A stretch of 64,000 nucleotides of DNA from Rhodococcus sp. B50. Lineage in GTDB: Bacteria > Actinomycetota > Actinomycetes > Mycobacteriales > Mycobacteriaceae. Where the stretch lies: NCBI RefSeq assembly GCF_013602415.1, contig NZ_WPAG02000002.1, forward strand, positions 1,612,001 through 1,676,000, in the 5' to 3' direction. Below the pieces are notes generated by a model, which was not told where the DNA came from, did not search any database, and saw only the letters and a list, made by a program, of their open reading frames with translations. This document shows, one piece after another, positions 16,501 through 24,147 of this stretch; position 1 is the first letter of the stretch, and each line of letters opens with the position of its first letter. Both the position numbers and the translations under genes were made by a program.

Positions 16501-17454
16501 ACCGTGCTCGGGCGCAACAAGAGCTTGGCCGCACTCCGCACACAGCTTGCTCCCCGGGTCGAGGCCGAGGTCTCGCGGGCAGCCGCGGGCACCGAACGTC
16601 CCGCCGCGGTCGTGTGGACGGCCGAAACGCTCGGGAATCTCCCGCCCACCGTCACCCGCGAGGTGGGCGGCCGGAAGGTCACCGGCTATCCCGCCCTGGT
16701 CGCGGAGAAGGACGGCGTGGCGGTGCGCGTACTCAGCACACCGCAGGCCCAGCAGAATGCGACCCGTCAGGGCCTGCGCGCCCTGCTGCTCACGTCGGCA
16801 CCGACGAAGGCGAAAGCCGTCACCTCGGGGCTGACCAACATGGAACGCCTCGCCCTCGGACGGAATCCCGACGGTTCGTTCGAGGCGCTGATCGAGGACT
16901 GCCGGGCCTGCGCGGTCGACGAGCTCATCGCCGCGCACGGCGCTCCTGTACGCACGCCCGAGGAGTTCGACCGGCTGGCCGCCACGGTGCGATCGCAGTT
17001 GCCGGGGCGCGTCGCCCGTCTGCTGAAAGCGGTTGTGCCCGTGCTGTCCCGCGCCCACGAGGTGGGCGTGCTCCTCGACCGTGCGAACGGCGAGGCCGCC
17101 GACGACGTGCGCGAACAGCTGCAATCGCTGCTGTTCCCCGGCTTCGTCACCGACCTGGGCTCACGGCGGATCGACGATCTACCGCGCTATCTCACTGCGG
17201 CCGCTCAGCGTCTGGAGTCGTTGCCGGCCAGCGCCAACCGGGACGCTGCCGGAATGGATGTGCTCGATCGCGTCTACAGCGCCTACGACAAACTGCTCGC
17301 ACGCCTACCCGAGGAACGACGCACCGCGCCCGAGGTGGTCGAGATCTACTGGATGATCGAAGAATTGCGCGTGAGCCTGTTCGCGCAGAACCTCGGGACC
17401 CGGATCCCGGTGTCGGAGAAGCGGGTCGTGAAGGCGATCGACACGATCCGGTAG
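13552..17454 (+). CDS. hrpA: ATP-dependent RNA helicase HrpA
   Basis: 1300 residues, the normal length of HrpA. DEAH/RHA core: GETGSGKTTQIPKICL (Walker A), TQPRRIAARAVAERLAEE (Ia), DEAHERSLNIDFLLGYL (II), TSATI (III), STNVAETSLTVPGIRYVVD (V) and QRAGRCGRV (VI); then the winged-helix/ratchet region, OB fold and the long HrpA-specific C-terminal domain (DUF3418) ending in EKRVVKAIDTIR. It remodels RNA and, in E. coli, resolves stalled ribosomes. The start is GTG 13552 or ATG 13561; TAGGCT at 13544-13549 is probably the -10, leaving a leader of only a few bases before the ATG. It converges on nrdR. Confidence 0.95.
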   Translation: MISMSISPAPNRRELRAALSEVSLRDENRLRRRLDRTRGGEALTKVAAEIDNARIRLASRAASVPVIRYPEDLPVSQRKDDIAAAIRDHQVVVVAGETGSGKTTQIPKICLELGRGVRGLIGHTQPRRIAARAVAERLAEELGAELGDTVGYTVRFNDQVTDSTLVKLMTDGILLAEIQRDRLLRQYDTLIIDEAHERSLNIDFLLGYLAQLLPRRPDLKVIITSATIDPERFAQHFADSNGTPAPIVEVSGRTYPVEVRYRPLTVEVGETLVDRDPVDAVCEAVEELQREGDGDILVFLSGEREIRDTADALRDRKLRNTEILPLYGRLSAAEQHRVFTPHTGRRVVLSTNVAETSLTVPGIRYVVDPGTARISRYSVRTKVQRLPIEPISQASARQRAGRCGRVADGICIRLYSEDDFDGRPEFTEPEILRTNLASVVLQMTALGLGDIEAFPFVEAPDPRAIRDGIALLEELGALEPAEKGEAPSLTATGREIARLPVDPRMARMIVEGHRNGCLREVLIIVAALSIQDVRERPTEFQQAADEKHARFAVEGSDFLAYLRLWDYLKEQRRELSSSRFRRLCRDEFLHWLRIREWQDLQGQLRQITVDMGWQTHHRDVNPDDVHKSMLAGLLSHIGLREGDKRDFLGARGARFAVFPGSSLFKKPPRWVMAAELVETTRLWARTAARIEPEWAEKLAPHLVKRTYSEPHWSTRRESAMAYERVTLYGIPLIAQRPVPYGRIDPEVSRELFIRHALVQGEWRTQHTFFHDNRALLEDVEELEHRARRRDIVVDDETLFDFYDQRVGPEAISARHFDTWWKKTRKQQPDLLTFTPDTVVNQDAASVLEGDYPDAWRQGEIQFPLTYQFEPGTEEDGVTARVPVALLANLKSVGFDWLVPGMRTELVTALIKTLPKNLRRQVVPAPDFAAAALASVTPRSEPLVNAMARELSRLGRCTIEPSDFDPGALPDHLRMTFAAVDERGTVLGRNKSLAALRTQLAPRVEAEVSRAAAGTERPAAVVWTAETLGNLPPTVTREVGGRKVTGYPALVAEKDGVAVRVLSTPQAQQNATRQGLRALLLTSAPTKAKAVTSGLTNMERLALGRNPDGSFEALIEDCRACAVDELIAAHGAPVRTPEEFDRLAATVRSQLPGRVARLLKAVVPVLSRAHEVGVLLDRANGEAADDVREQLQSLLFPGFVTDLGSRRIDDLPRYLTAAAQRLESLPASANRDAAGMDVLDRVYSAYDKLLARLPEERRTAPEVVEIYWMIEELRVSLFAQNLGTRIPVSEKRVVKAIDTIR

Positions 17455-17506
17455 TGCTCGGATCGGCCACCGGGGTCGTCCTGTCCGAAACAGTCGGTCG
17501 GGGCGG

Positions 17507-17977
17507 TCAGTCGGACGGGGCGGAGCGAGACTTCTGGTGCTCGCGCAGTTCGTGGATCTCGCGCTCGAAATCCTCCGCCGAACTGAAGGAACGGTAGACC
17601 GACGCGAAGCGCAGATAGGCGACCTCGTCGAGATCGCGCAGGGGACCGAGGATCGCCAATCCCACCTCGTGGCTCGGGATCTCGGGTGAGCCTTTTGCGC
17701 GCACCGCATCCTCGACCTGCTGTGCCAGCTTGTTCAGCGCGTCGTTGTCGACGTCGCGCCCCTGGCAGGCGCGCGCCACCCCGCGCACGACCTTCTCGCG
17801 ACTGAACGGCTCGGTCACGCCGCTGCGCTTGACGACGGACAGCACGGCCGTCTCGACCGTGGTGAAACGGCGCCCGCATTCGGGGCACGCCCGTCGACGA
17901 CGGATTGCGGCACCCTCGTCTGCCTCGCGCGAATCGACCACCCGAGAGTCGGGGTGGCGGCAATACGGGCAGTACAT
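17507..17977 (-). CDS. nrdR: Transcriptional repressor NrdR
   Basis: 156 residues. The N-terminal zinc ribbon (CPYC at 3-6, CPEC at 31-34) precedes an ATP-cone domain (about 46-136). NrdR senses ATP/dATP and represses ribonucleotide reductase genes by binding 16-bp NrdR boxes. GAAGGA lies 6 nt before the ATG. It sits between hrpA and the LysM gene, next to lexA, the order found in M. tuberculosis (Rv2718c-Rv2720). A 16-bp element CACAC-N6-GTGTG at 18082-18097, in its upstream gap, has the size of an NrdR box but diverges from the AT-rich consensus. Confidence 0.95.
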   Translation of the reverse strand: MYCPYCRHPDSRVVDSREADEGAAIRRRRACPECGRRFTTVETAVLSVVKRSGVTEPFSREKVVRGVARACQGRDVDNDALNKLAQQVEDAVRAKGSPEIPSHEVGLAILGPLRDLDEVAYLRFASVYRSFSSAEDFEREIHELREHQKSRSAPSD

Positions 17978-18170
17978 GTCGGTTCCTTCGTCGTGCCCGT
18001 GCGGGTCGCGACGTCGGCGCCGAAGCAATACTTCCCGACCGGAACCGTCTCCACTCGCGAGTGGGCCGACACCGCCGCAACCACACGGAGTGGTGTGACT
18101 GACAGTGTTGGACAATACCCGCCTGTCCGGTTCGGGCGCGGATCGCGGGTCGGGGCGGGCCACGGCGCCG

Positions 18171-18755
18171 TCATCCCCGGGTGGAATCCGGCACGAGGAG
18201 ACGACTTCCGGCCGGCACAGCAGTACCGTCGAGCGAATCGAGTTCGGCGACCCTCGCCAGGGTGACATCGACCGGGGCCTCCGGCGGCAGCCGGACGGCC
18301 GACGCCTCCAGGCTCTCCCCCTCGCCCACGACCGTGACCGTGGTACCGGCACTCTGCGAGATCACCTCGCCGGTGCGGACGTGGGCGAGCACGAGGAGCA
18401 TCGTGGTGGCCAGCGCGGTGAGCAGCAGCGTTGCCGCCATCTGCCGCCAACTCGTGCCCTCCGCCGGCCGACGACTGCGCGGCATGATCTCCGACCGGCG
18501 ATGCAGGGGCTCACGAGAGGACGCGACGACGCGCGGCCTCGTCCGCGACGGGACACGAGTGCGGTGCACCGCGGACGTCGCGATCGGCCGAATGCGGTGC
18601 AGGCTTCCCCCGCCCGGACCCGAGACGGTCCGCCCTTCGCTGCGCGTCCGAACTGCCGTTCCCGTCCGAACCGCCGTGCCCGAGCGAACTGTCGGGCCCC
18701 GTCGCACCGCCGCGCCCACCGGAACCGCCCTGTCGATCCGAACCGCTCTGCTCAT
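18171..18755 (-). CDS. SOS-linked ChiZ-like LysM membrane protein
   Basis: 194 residues. The first ~103 are a disordered, Arg-rich cytosolic region with repeats of the form RxGTAVR; one membrane helix follows (about 104-125, [18 protein letters not shown]), then a LysM-like outer part ([17 protein letters not shown]...[10 protein letters not shown]). Position between nrdR and lexA, orientation and architecture match M. tuberculosis Rv2719c (ChiZ), a LexA-regulated cell-division inhibitor with an Arg-rich disordered tail. ATG 18755 has GGAGG 7 nt upstream. A LexA box lies 50 bp upstream (18805-18820). Likely role: peptidoglycan binding and division arrest during DNA damage. Confidence 0.8.
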   Translation of the reverse strand: MSRAVRIDRAVPVGAAVRRGPTVRSGTAVRTGTAVRTRSEGRTVSGPGGGSLHRIRPIATSAVHRTRVPSRTRPRVVASSREPLHRRSEIMPRSRRPAEGTSWRQMAATLLLTALATTMLLVLAHVRTGEVISQSAGTTVTVVGEGESLEASAVRLPPEAPVDVTLARVAELDSLDGTAVPAGSRLLVPDSTRG

Positions 18756-18804
18756 CGGAAATCCTCCGTGTCGCTGTGCGTGGTCTGCCGACCCCGTCGA
18801 ACAC

Positions 18805-18820
18805 TCGATCATGTGTTCGA
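18805..18820. promoter_or_regulatory. LexA (SOS) box upstream of the LysM/ChiZ-like gene
   Basis: TCGATCATGTGTTCGA fits the mycobacterial/Gram-positive SOS box TCGAAC-N4-GTTCGA with one mismatch. Weaker half-matches flank it at 18797-18812 and 18817-18832, so several LexA dimers may bind. It is 50 bp before ATG 18755. Confidence 0.75.
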
Positions 18821-18886
18821 ACGAAAGTCTGTTCGAATGTTGTACCACGAGTCCCGCCCCGGCGTCAGCCCCTCGAAGGGTGAATC

Positions 18887-18902
18887 TCGAACATCTGTTT
18901 GA
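18887..18902. promoter_or_regulatory. LexA (SOS) box upstream of lexA
   Basis: TCGAACATCTGTTTGA matches TCGAAC-N4-GTTCGA with one mismatch, 74 bp before the lexA ATG, as expected for LexA autorepression. TATACG directly downstream (18903-18908) could be the -10. Confidence 0.75.
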
Positions 18903-18975
18903 TATACGCGCGGGATGTCGATAGATTCGAAAGGCAACTTGCAACCCATCCGACACTCGCCGCACGGAGGTCACG

Positions 18976-19686
18976 ATGAAGGCGGACGGAACATCCACAG
19001 CCCGCCGGGGCGGACCCACGACCGACGATCCCACCGCAGGACTCACCGAGCGTCAACGGCGCGTCCTCGAGGTCATTCGCGACTCCGTCAGCGAACGGGG
19101 GTACCCACCGAGCATCCGCGAGATCGGCGACGCCGTCGGACTCAACTCGACGTCGTCCGTCGCGCACCAGCTGCGCACGCTCGAACGGAAGGGCTTCCTG
19201 CGCCGGGATCCGAACCGCCCCCGAGCCGTCGACGTACGCGGCCTCGAGCCGTCGCCCGCTCCCCAGCCGTCCCACGAGGTGGTCGCCACCTCGTCGGCCG
19301 ACGAGATCCCCTCTGCGGCAATGGTTCCCGTCGTGGGCCGGATCGCAGCCGGTGGTCCGATCCTGGCCGAGGAAGCAGTCGAGGACGTCTTCCCGCTACC
19401 GCGCGAACTCGTCGGCCAGGGGTCGCTGTTCCTCCTCAAGGTCGTCGGCCAGTCGATGATCGACGCCGCGATCTGCGACGGCGACTGGGTGGTCGTCCGC
19501 CAGCAGAACGTTGCCGACAACGGCGACATCGTCGCTGCGATGCTCGACGGCGAGGCCACCGTCAAGACGTTCAAACGGGTCGACGGCGACGTGTGGCTCA
19601 TGCCCCACAACCCGATGTTCGAACCGATCCCGGGCAATGACGCCGCCATCCTCGGCAAGGTCGTCACGGTCGTCCGCAAGATCTGA
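18976..19686 (+). CDS. lexA: SOS repressor LexA
   Basis: 236 residues. An N-terminal winged helix ([24 protein letters not shown]; recognition segment [21 protein letters not shown]) is followed by the S24 autoprotease domain. The cleavage site is Ala125-Gly126 in GRIAAGG, the nucleophile Ser160 in GQSMID and the general base Lys197 in ATVKTF. RecA-stimulated self-cleavage would derepress the SOS genes, here at least lexA, the LysM gene and recA. GGAGGT lies 4-5 nt before the ATG. A strong hairpin (19712-19750) terminates the gene against the convergent acyl-CoA dehydrogenase. Confidence 0.97.
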   Translation: MKADGTSTARRGGPTTDDPTAGLTERQRRVLEVIRDSVSERGYPPSIREIGDAVGLNSTSSVAHQLRTLERKGFLRRDPNRPRAVDVRGLEPSPAPQPSHEVVATSSADEIPSAAMVPVVGRIAAGGPILAEEAVEDVFPLPRELVGQGSLFLLKVVGQSMIDAAICDGDWVVVRQQNVADNGDIVAAMLDGEATVKTFKRVDGDVWLMPHNPMFEPIPGNDAAILGKVVTVVRKI

Positions 19687-19711
19687 TCTCCGGGCTCACC
19701 CGGCACCAATG

Positions 19712-19750
19712 AGTCCGGGGTGGCTCCGCTGTGCGGAGCCACCCCGGACT
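19712..19750. terminator. Bidirectional terminator hairpin, 18-bp perfect stem
   Basis: Arms 19712-19729 and 19733-19750 are perfectly complementary (AGTCCGGGGTGGCTCCGC and its complement) with loop TGT. It lies between the convergent lexA and acyl-CoA dehydrogenase genes. There is no T-run on either side. Confidence 0.85.
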
Positions 19751-19763
19751 TCTCGTACATGCC

Positions 19764-20906
19764 TCAGACGTCGAGACCGCGTCCGATGACTTCCTTCATG
19801 ATCTCGTTCGTGCCGCCGTAGATCTTCTGCACGCGGGCGTCGAGGTACGCCTTCGCGACGGGGTACTCGCGCATGTAGCCGTAGCCGCCGTGCAACTGCA
19901 GGCACCGGTCGATGAGCTCGACCTGCTTGTCGGTGGTCCAGTACTTGGCCATTGCGGCCTCCTGGACGGTGAGCTTCTTCTCGTTGAGCAGCTCGATGCA
20001 CCGGTCCACGAACACCCGGGCCAGCTGGGTCTCGGTGGCGAGCTCGGCGAGCTCGAAACGGGTGTTCTGGAACTTGCCGATCGGCTTGCCGAACGCCTTG
20101 CGGTCGCGGCAGTACTGGATCGTGTCGTCGAGCACGCGCTCCATGGCGGCGGCGGCGACGACCGCGATCGCGAGACGCTCCTGCGGCAGATTCTGCATCA
20201 GGTAGATGAAGCCCAAGCCCTCCTGCCCGAGGAGGTTGGCCGCCGGGACACGCACATCGTTGAAGCTGAGCTCGGCCGTGTCCTGGGCGTCCAGACCGAT
20301 CTTGTCGAGGTTGCGTCCCCGCTCGAAGCCCGGCATGCCGCGCTCGACGACGAGCAGCGAGAAGCCCTGGGCGCCTTTCTCGGGGTCGGTGCAGGCCACG
20401 ACGATCACCAGGTCGGAGTGGATGCCGTTGGTAATGAACGTCTTGGCACCGTTGAGGACCCAGTCGTCACCGTCGCGCACCGCGCGGGTCTTGATGCCCT
20501 GCAGGTCGCTGCCGGTGCCCGGCTCGGTCATCGCGATCGCGGTGATCAGCTCACCGGTACAGAATCCGGGCAGCCAGCGCTTCTTCTGCTCCTCGTTCGC
20601 GAGCTCGAGCAGGTAGGGCGCGACGACATCGTTGTGCAGCATGAAGCCCAGGCCACTGAAACCCAGCTTGGTGGTCTCCTCGGCCATGATGGCGTTGTAG
20701 CGGAAGTCGTCCATTCCGCCGCCGCCGTACTCCTCCGGCACCGCCATGCCGAGGAAGCCTTGCGCGCCGGCCTTCTTCCACACCTCACGGTCGACGATCT
20801 TGTCCTTCTCCCACTGCTCGTGGAAGGGGGCCACCTCCTGTTCGAGGAACTTCCGGTACGACTCCCGGAAGAGGTCGTGCTCGGGCTCGAAAAGGGTGCG
20901 TTCCAT
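19764..20906 (-). CDS. Acyl-CoA dehydrogenase
   Basis: 380 residues, FAD-dependent, cytosolic; introduces the alpha-beta double bond in acyl-CoA during beta-oxidation or related breakdown. FAD and substrate motifs are ITAIAMTEPGTGSDLQGI and KTFITNG; QLHGGYGYMREYPV precedes the catalytic base Glu368 in IYGGTNEIMKEVI, placing it with medium/short-chain-type enzymes. AGGAG lies 5 nt before the ATG. The gene is monocistronic. A 15-bp element CATAC-N5-GTATG upstream resembles a TetR-type operator. Chain-length preference cannot be read from sequence. Confidence 0.92.
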   Translation of the reverse strand: MERTLFEPEHDLFRESYRKFLEQEVAPFHEQWEKDKIVDREVWKKAGAQGFLGMAVPEEYGGGGMDDFRYNAIMAEETTKLGFSGLGFMLHNDVVAPYLLELANEEQKKRWLPGFCTGELITAIAMTEPGTGSDLQGIKTRAVRDGDDWVLNGAKTFITNGIHSDLVIVVACTDPEKGAQGFSLLVVERGMPGFERGRNLDKIGLDAQDTAELSFNDVRVPAANLLGQEGLGFIYLMQNLPQERLAIAVVAAAAMERVLDDTIQYCRDRKAFGKPIGKFQNTRFELAELATETQLARVFVDRCIELLNEKKLTVQEAAMAKYWTTDKQVELIDRCLQLHGGYGYMREYPVAKAYLDARVQKIYGGTNEIMKEVIGRGLDV

Positions 20907-20934
20907 CTGCGCTCCTGTGTGAGACGTCGTTCGA

Positions 20935-20949
20935 CATACTCACGGTATG
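20935..20949. promoter_or_regulatory. Palindromic operator-like site upstream of the acyl-CoA dehydrogenase
   Basis: CATAC (20935-20939), spacer TCACG, GTATG (20945-20949): a perfect 5-bp inverted repeat 28 bp before the ATG at 20906, within the probable promoter or leader. The size suits a TetR/FadR-family regulator; none is encoded nearby. Confidence 0.35.
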
Positions 20950-21018
20950 CAGATGATCGCGCGGTGACGCTGACACAACCGAGCGGATTTTGTGACCCGG
21001 ACGACTCCCGGCGAAGGA

Positions 21019-22308
21019 TCAGCGCCGCAGGTCCGCGAGTCTGCGCAAGAGGGGGTACGCGACCAGGATGCCGATCGAGCCCCACGCGATGCCGCCGAGT
21101 TCGACCGATCCGATCGAGAGCGTCAGATCACCGATGCCGGCGACGAGCGCGGCAGCCGCGACGGTGAGGTTGACGGGGTCGGTGAAGTCGACCTTCGCCT
21201 CGGTCCAGATGCGTACGCCGAGGATGCCGATCAGGCCGTAGAGCACGAGCGTCGCGCCACCGAGGACGCCGTCGGGCACGGTGAAGACGAGTGCACCGAA
21301 CTTCGGCGAGAAGGCGAGGACGACAGCGGTGACCGCCGCGACGGCGTACGCCGCGGTCGAGTACACGCGGGTCGCGGCCATGACGCCGATGTTCTCGGCG
21401 TAGGTCGTCGTTCCCGAACCGCCGCCCGCACCGGCCAGGGTGGTCGCGAGACCGTCGGCGATGAGCGCGTTGCCGGCCATGTCGTCGAGGTTCCGGCCGG
21501 TCATCGCGGCGACGGCTTTGACGTGCCCGACGTTCTCCGCGACCAGCACGACGACGACAGGCAGCGCCAGGAGGACGACCGACAGCTCGAAGGTGGGGCC
21601 ACGCAGGTCGGGTAATCCGAACCACGCCGCGTCGCGCATGGCGTCGATGCGCTCGGAGGCGATCGCCCCGGTGAACGCCGCGAAGATCCATCCGACGATC
21701 ACACCCACGAGGATGCCGAGCCGGCCGAGCATGCCCGGTCCCACCACCGTCACGAGCAGCGTGACCACGAGCGTGATCGTGGCGACGAGCGGTTGCGCCT
21801 CGAACGATCCGGTGGCGGTCGGTGCGAGGTTCAATCCGATGAGGGCGACGATCGCCCCCGTCACCACCGGCGGCATGACCGCGTCGATGATGCGCGAACC
21901 GGCTGCCTTGACGGCGAGACCGATCAGAACGAGAACGATGCCGACAGCGACGATCCCGCCGAGTTGCGCTGCCGGACCGGACCCGGCCGAGGCGCTCAGA
22001 GGCGCGATGAACGCGAACGACGAACCGAGATAGCTGGGCACCCGTCCGCGCGTGATGATCAGGAACAGTGCGGTACCGATCCCGGAGAACAGCAGCGTCG
22101 TCGTGACGGGGAAGCCCGTGATCGTCGGCACGAGCAGGGTGGCACCGAACATCGCGATGACGTGCTGCATCCCGATGCCCACGGTGCGCGGCCACGACAG
22201 CCGCTCGTGCGGTGCGACGACCGCACCGGGGTTGATGCGACGCCCGTCGCCGTGCAGTGTCCACCCTCGGCCCGTGGTGCGTCCGGTCGTCTTCGCTCGT
22301 TCGGTCAC
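21019..22308 (-). CDS. Uracil/xanthine permease (NCS2 family)
   Basis: 429 residues, polytopic, about 12-14 membrane segments. The NCS2 fold is clear from PRTVGIGMQHVIAMFGATLLVPTITG near the N-terminus, the loop SSFAFIAPL and the signature VVLVAENVGHVKAVAAMTGR, where the substrate-binding Glu sits; the last motif is typical of uracil (UraA-like) members. It imports a nucleobase with a proton. The GTG start follows TACGAT by 8 nt, so the mRNA leader is very short or absent. The gene is followed by the acyl-CoA dehydrogenase on the same strand after 111 bp, with no sign of co-transcription. UraA versus xanthine specificity is unresolved. Confidence 0.88.
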   Translation of the reverse strand: MTERAKTTGRTTGRGWTLHGDGRRINPGAVVAPHERLSWPRTVGIGMQHVIAMFGATLLVPTITGFPVTTTLLFSGIGTALFLIITRGRVPSYLGSSFAFIAPLSASAGSGPAAQLGGIVAVGIVLVLIGLAVKAAGSRIIDAVMPPVVTGAIVALIGLNLAPTATGSFEAQPLVATITLVVTLLVTVVGPGMLGRLGILVGVIVGWIFAAFTGAIASERIDAMRDAAWFGLPDLRGPTFELSVVLLALPVVVVLVAENVGHVKAVAAMTGRNLDDMAGNALIADGLATTLAGAGGGSGTTTYAENIGVMAATRVYSTAAYAVAAVTAVVLAFSPKFGALVFTVPDGVLGGATLVLYGLIGILGVRIWTEAKVDFTDPVNLTVAAAALVAGIGDLTLSIGSVELGGIAWGSIGILVAYPLLRRLADLRR

Positions 22309-22347
22309 GACAGGACATCGTAGAACCGGTCGTCCCGGTCGCGCCGC

Positions 22348-24015
22348 TCAGTCCAGCAGTTTCGCGGCGGCGGCCCGTGCCGCGACGGGATCGTCGGTCG
22401 CGAGGACCGCCTCCGCGGCCTCGCGGCAGCGATCCATCGGGACCGAGGAGAGCCGCGCCCCGACGCCCGTCACCGCCGACGCCGCACACGACAGCGAGGT
22501 GACGCCCATCCCGGCCAGGACACACGCGAGGAGCGGGTCGGCCGCCGCCTCGCCGCACACTCCCACCGGCTTGCCGGCGGTGGTGCCGGCCTGTGCCGCG
22601 CGGGCCACCAACGCGAGCACCGCGGGTTGCCACGGATCGGTGAGGGCGGCCAACTGCGGCGACATCCGGTCGGCCGCCATCGTGTACTGAGCGAGGTCGT
22701 TGGTACCGATCGACAGGAAGTCCAGATGTTCGAGCAGCCGATCCGCGAGCAGGGCGGCGGACGGAACCTCGATCATGACCCCGGGTGAGAGGCCACGTTC
22801 GCGCACCCGCGCGGCGAAGTCTGCGGCCTCCGACACCGTCGCCACCATCGGCGCCATCACCCACGGCCGGACACCGGTGCGCGAGGCCGCCTCGGCCACC
22901 GCGTCGAGCTGCCGATCGAGCACACCCGGCGCCGACGTCGTGATGCGGATACCGCGGACCCCGAGCGCGGGATTGTGCTCGTCGGGATGGTTGGCGAAGC
23001 GGAGCGGCTTGTCGGATCCGGCATCGAGTGTGCGCAGGACGACCTTCCGGCCTTCGAACGCTTCGAACACTTCCGTGTAGATGTCGGACTGCTCCACCAC
23101 GGTCGGTTCCGTGTCGCGGTCGAGGAAGCACAATTCGGTGCGGAACAGTCCGACGCCCTGCGCCGGCGTGCGACGCGCCGCACGGGCGCCGGATCCGTCC
23201 TGCACGTTGGCGAGGATCTCCACCGGGTGCCCGTCCGCGGTGGCTCCCGGACCGGACCAGCCCGCCACACGTTCCCGTTCGATGCGGTCGCGTTCGACCT
23301 CGGCGGCGGCCTCGGCGCCGTCCGGTGAGAGCACGATCCGGCCCGTCGCACCGTCGACCAGCACCGCTGTTCCGACCGGGACGTCGTCGAGGTCGGCCAC
23401 TGCGACGACGCACGGGATGCCGAGCTGACGGGCGATGATCGCGGTGTGGCTCGTGGGTCCGCCGAGCGAGGTGGCGAGCGCGACGATCACGGACGGGTCG
23501 AGACCGGCGGTGTCGGCGGGTGCGAGATCGGTGGCCAGGAGCACGGACGGCCGCTCCGGCATCTCGAGGCCGGGTTCGGGAGCGCCCTGCAGTTCGGCGA
23601 TCACGCGGTCGCGGATGTCGAGCAGGTCGGTGACCCGCTCCGCCTGCAGACCGCCCATCTTCTCGAACAGCGCCGCGAACTGCTCTGTGGCACCGACGGT
23701 GGCACCGACCGCGTCGGTGCCGGATCGGATCTTCGTCGCGGCCGCTCCGCGCCAGGCGCGATCCTCGACGAGCACCGCGGTGGCCTGGAGCACTTCCGCG
23801 GCGGCACCCGAGGCGCGGGAAGCGCGGGCCCGCAGCCGCTCGGCCACGACCTTCGCGGCGTCCTCGAATCTGCCCACCTCGGCTTCGCGCGCCGTGTCGG
23901 GAATCGAGGTGCCCTGGGCCGGCACGACGGGACGCGCGACCGGCCGGACGACCGGGCCGTATCCGATACCGGGCACGACGGGGGTGCCGTGCAGGGCGGA
24001 CGCCGACTGCTCCAT
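22348..24015 (-). CDS. ptsI: Phosphoenolpyruvate-protein phosphotransferase, PTS enzyme I
   Basis: 555 residues, cytosolic. Transfers phosphate from PEP to HPr. The N-terminal HPr-binding helical domain leads to the swivelling domain with the phosphorylated His190 in GGPTSHTAIIARQLGIPCVV; the PEP-binding TIM barrel has LFRTELCFLDRD, VLRTLDAGSDKPL, MVPM-like PWVMAPMVATV, SIGTNDLAQY and the catalytic Cys in GVCGEAAADP. GAGGAG lies about 7 nt before the ATG. It is transcribed away from fruR-fruK-fruA-ptsH through a shared 132-bp promoter region, so EI is likely made together with the fructose-specific proteins. Confidence 0.95.
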   Translation of the reverse strand: MEQSASALHGTPVVPGIGYGPVVRPVARPVVPAQGTSIPDTAREAEVGRFEDAAKVVAERLRARASRASGAAAEVLQATAVLVEDRAWRGAAATKIRSGTDAVGATVGATEQFAALFEKMGGLQAERVTDLLDIRDRVIAELQGAPEPGLEMPERPSVLLATDLAPADTAGLDPSVIVALATSLGGPTSHTAIIARQLGIPCVVAVADLDDVPVGTAVLVDGATGRIVLSPDGAEAAAEVERDRIERERVAGWSGPGATADGHPVEILANVQDGSGARAARRTPAQGVGLFRTELCFLDRDTEPTVVEQSDIYTEVFEAFEGRKVVLRTLDAGSDKPLRFANHPDEHNPALGVRGIRITTSAPGVLDRQLDAVAEAASRTGVRPWVMAPMVATVSEAADFAARVRERGLSPGVMIEVPSAALLADRLLEHLDFLSIGTNDLAQYTMAADRMSPQLAALTDPWQPAVLALVARAAQAGTTAGKPVGVCGEAAADPLLACVLAGMGVTSLSCAASAVTGVGARLSSVPMDRCREAAEAVLATDDPVAARAAAAKLLD

Positions 24016-24050
24016 GGAGATCTCCTCACCGCGGTGTTTCGTTGTGACCC

Positions 24051-24096
24051 AGATTACTCACAAGCCTTGACATGTCAACACAGACGGGCGTAAAAC
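24051..24096. promoter_or_regulatory. Divergent ptsI / fruR promoter region with shared palindromic -35
   Basis: TTGACATGTCAA at 24067-24078 is a perfect 12-bp palindrome, giving a consensus TTGACA -35 on both strands. Towards ptsI, TAATCT (24051-24056, minus) follows after 16 bp; towards fruR, TAAAAC (24091-24096) follows after 18 bp. The repeat AAACAACATA / AAACCAACAT at 24093-24112 could be a DeoR-family operator. Confidence 0.55.
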
Positions 24097-24147
24097 AACA
24101 TAAACCAACATTCATATCCCACAAATCGGGTACCCCCAGGAGTGACG

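Noticed and set aside
14394..17597. A 1067-codon open frame on the plus strand in a different frame from hrpA
   Set aside because: Arg/Gly/Pro-rich composition typical of a shifted frame in high-GC DNA; hrpA in the overlapping frame has all helicase motifs.
18082..18097. CACAC-N6-GTGTG as an NrdR box
   Set aside because: Length fits, but the centre is GC-rich and unlike the AT-rich NrdR consensus, and no ribonucleotide reductase gene is adjacent. Noted only in the nrdR entry.
22308..22330. TACGAT as leaderless promoter of the uracil permease
   Set aside because: Spacing is 8 nt, giving a leader of one or two bases at best; too ambiguous to include in the leaderless set.
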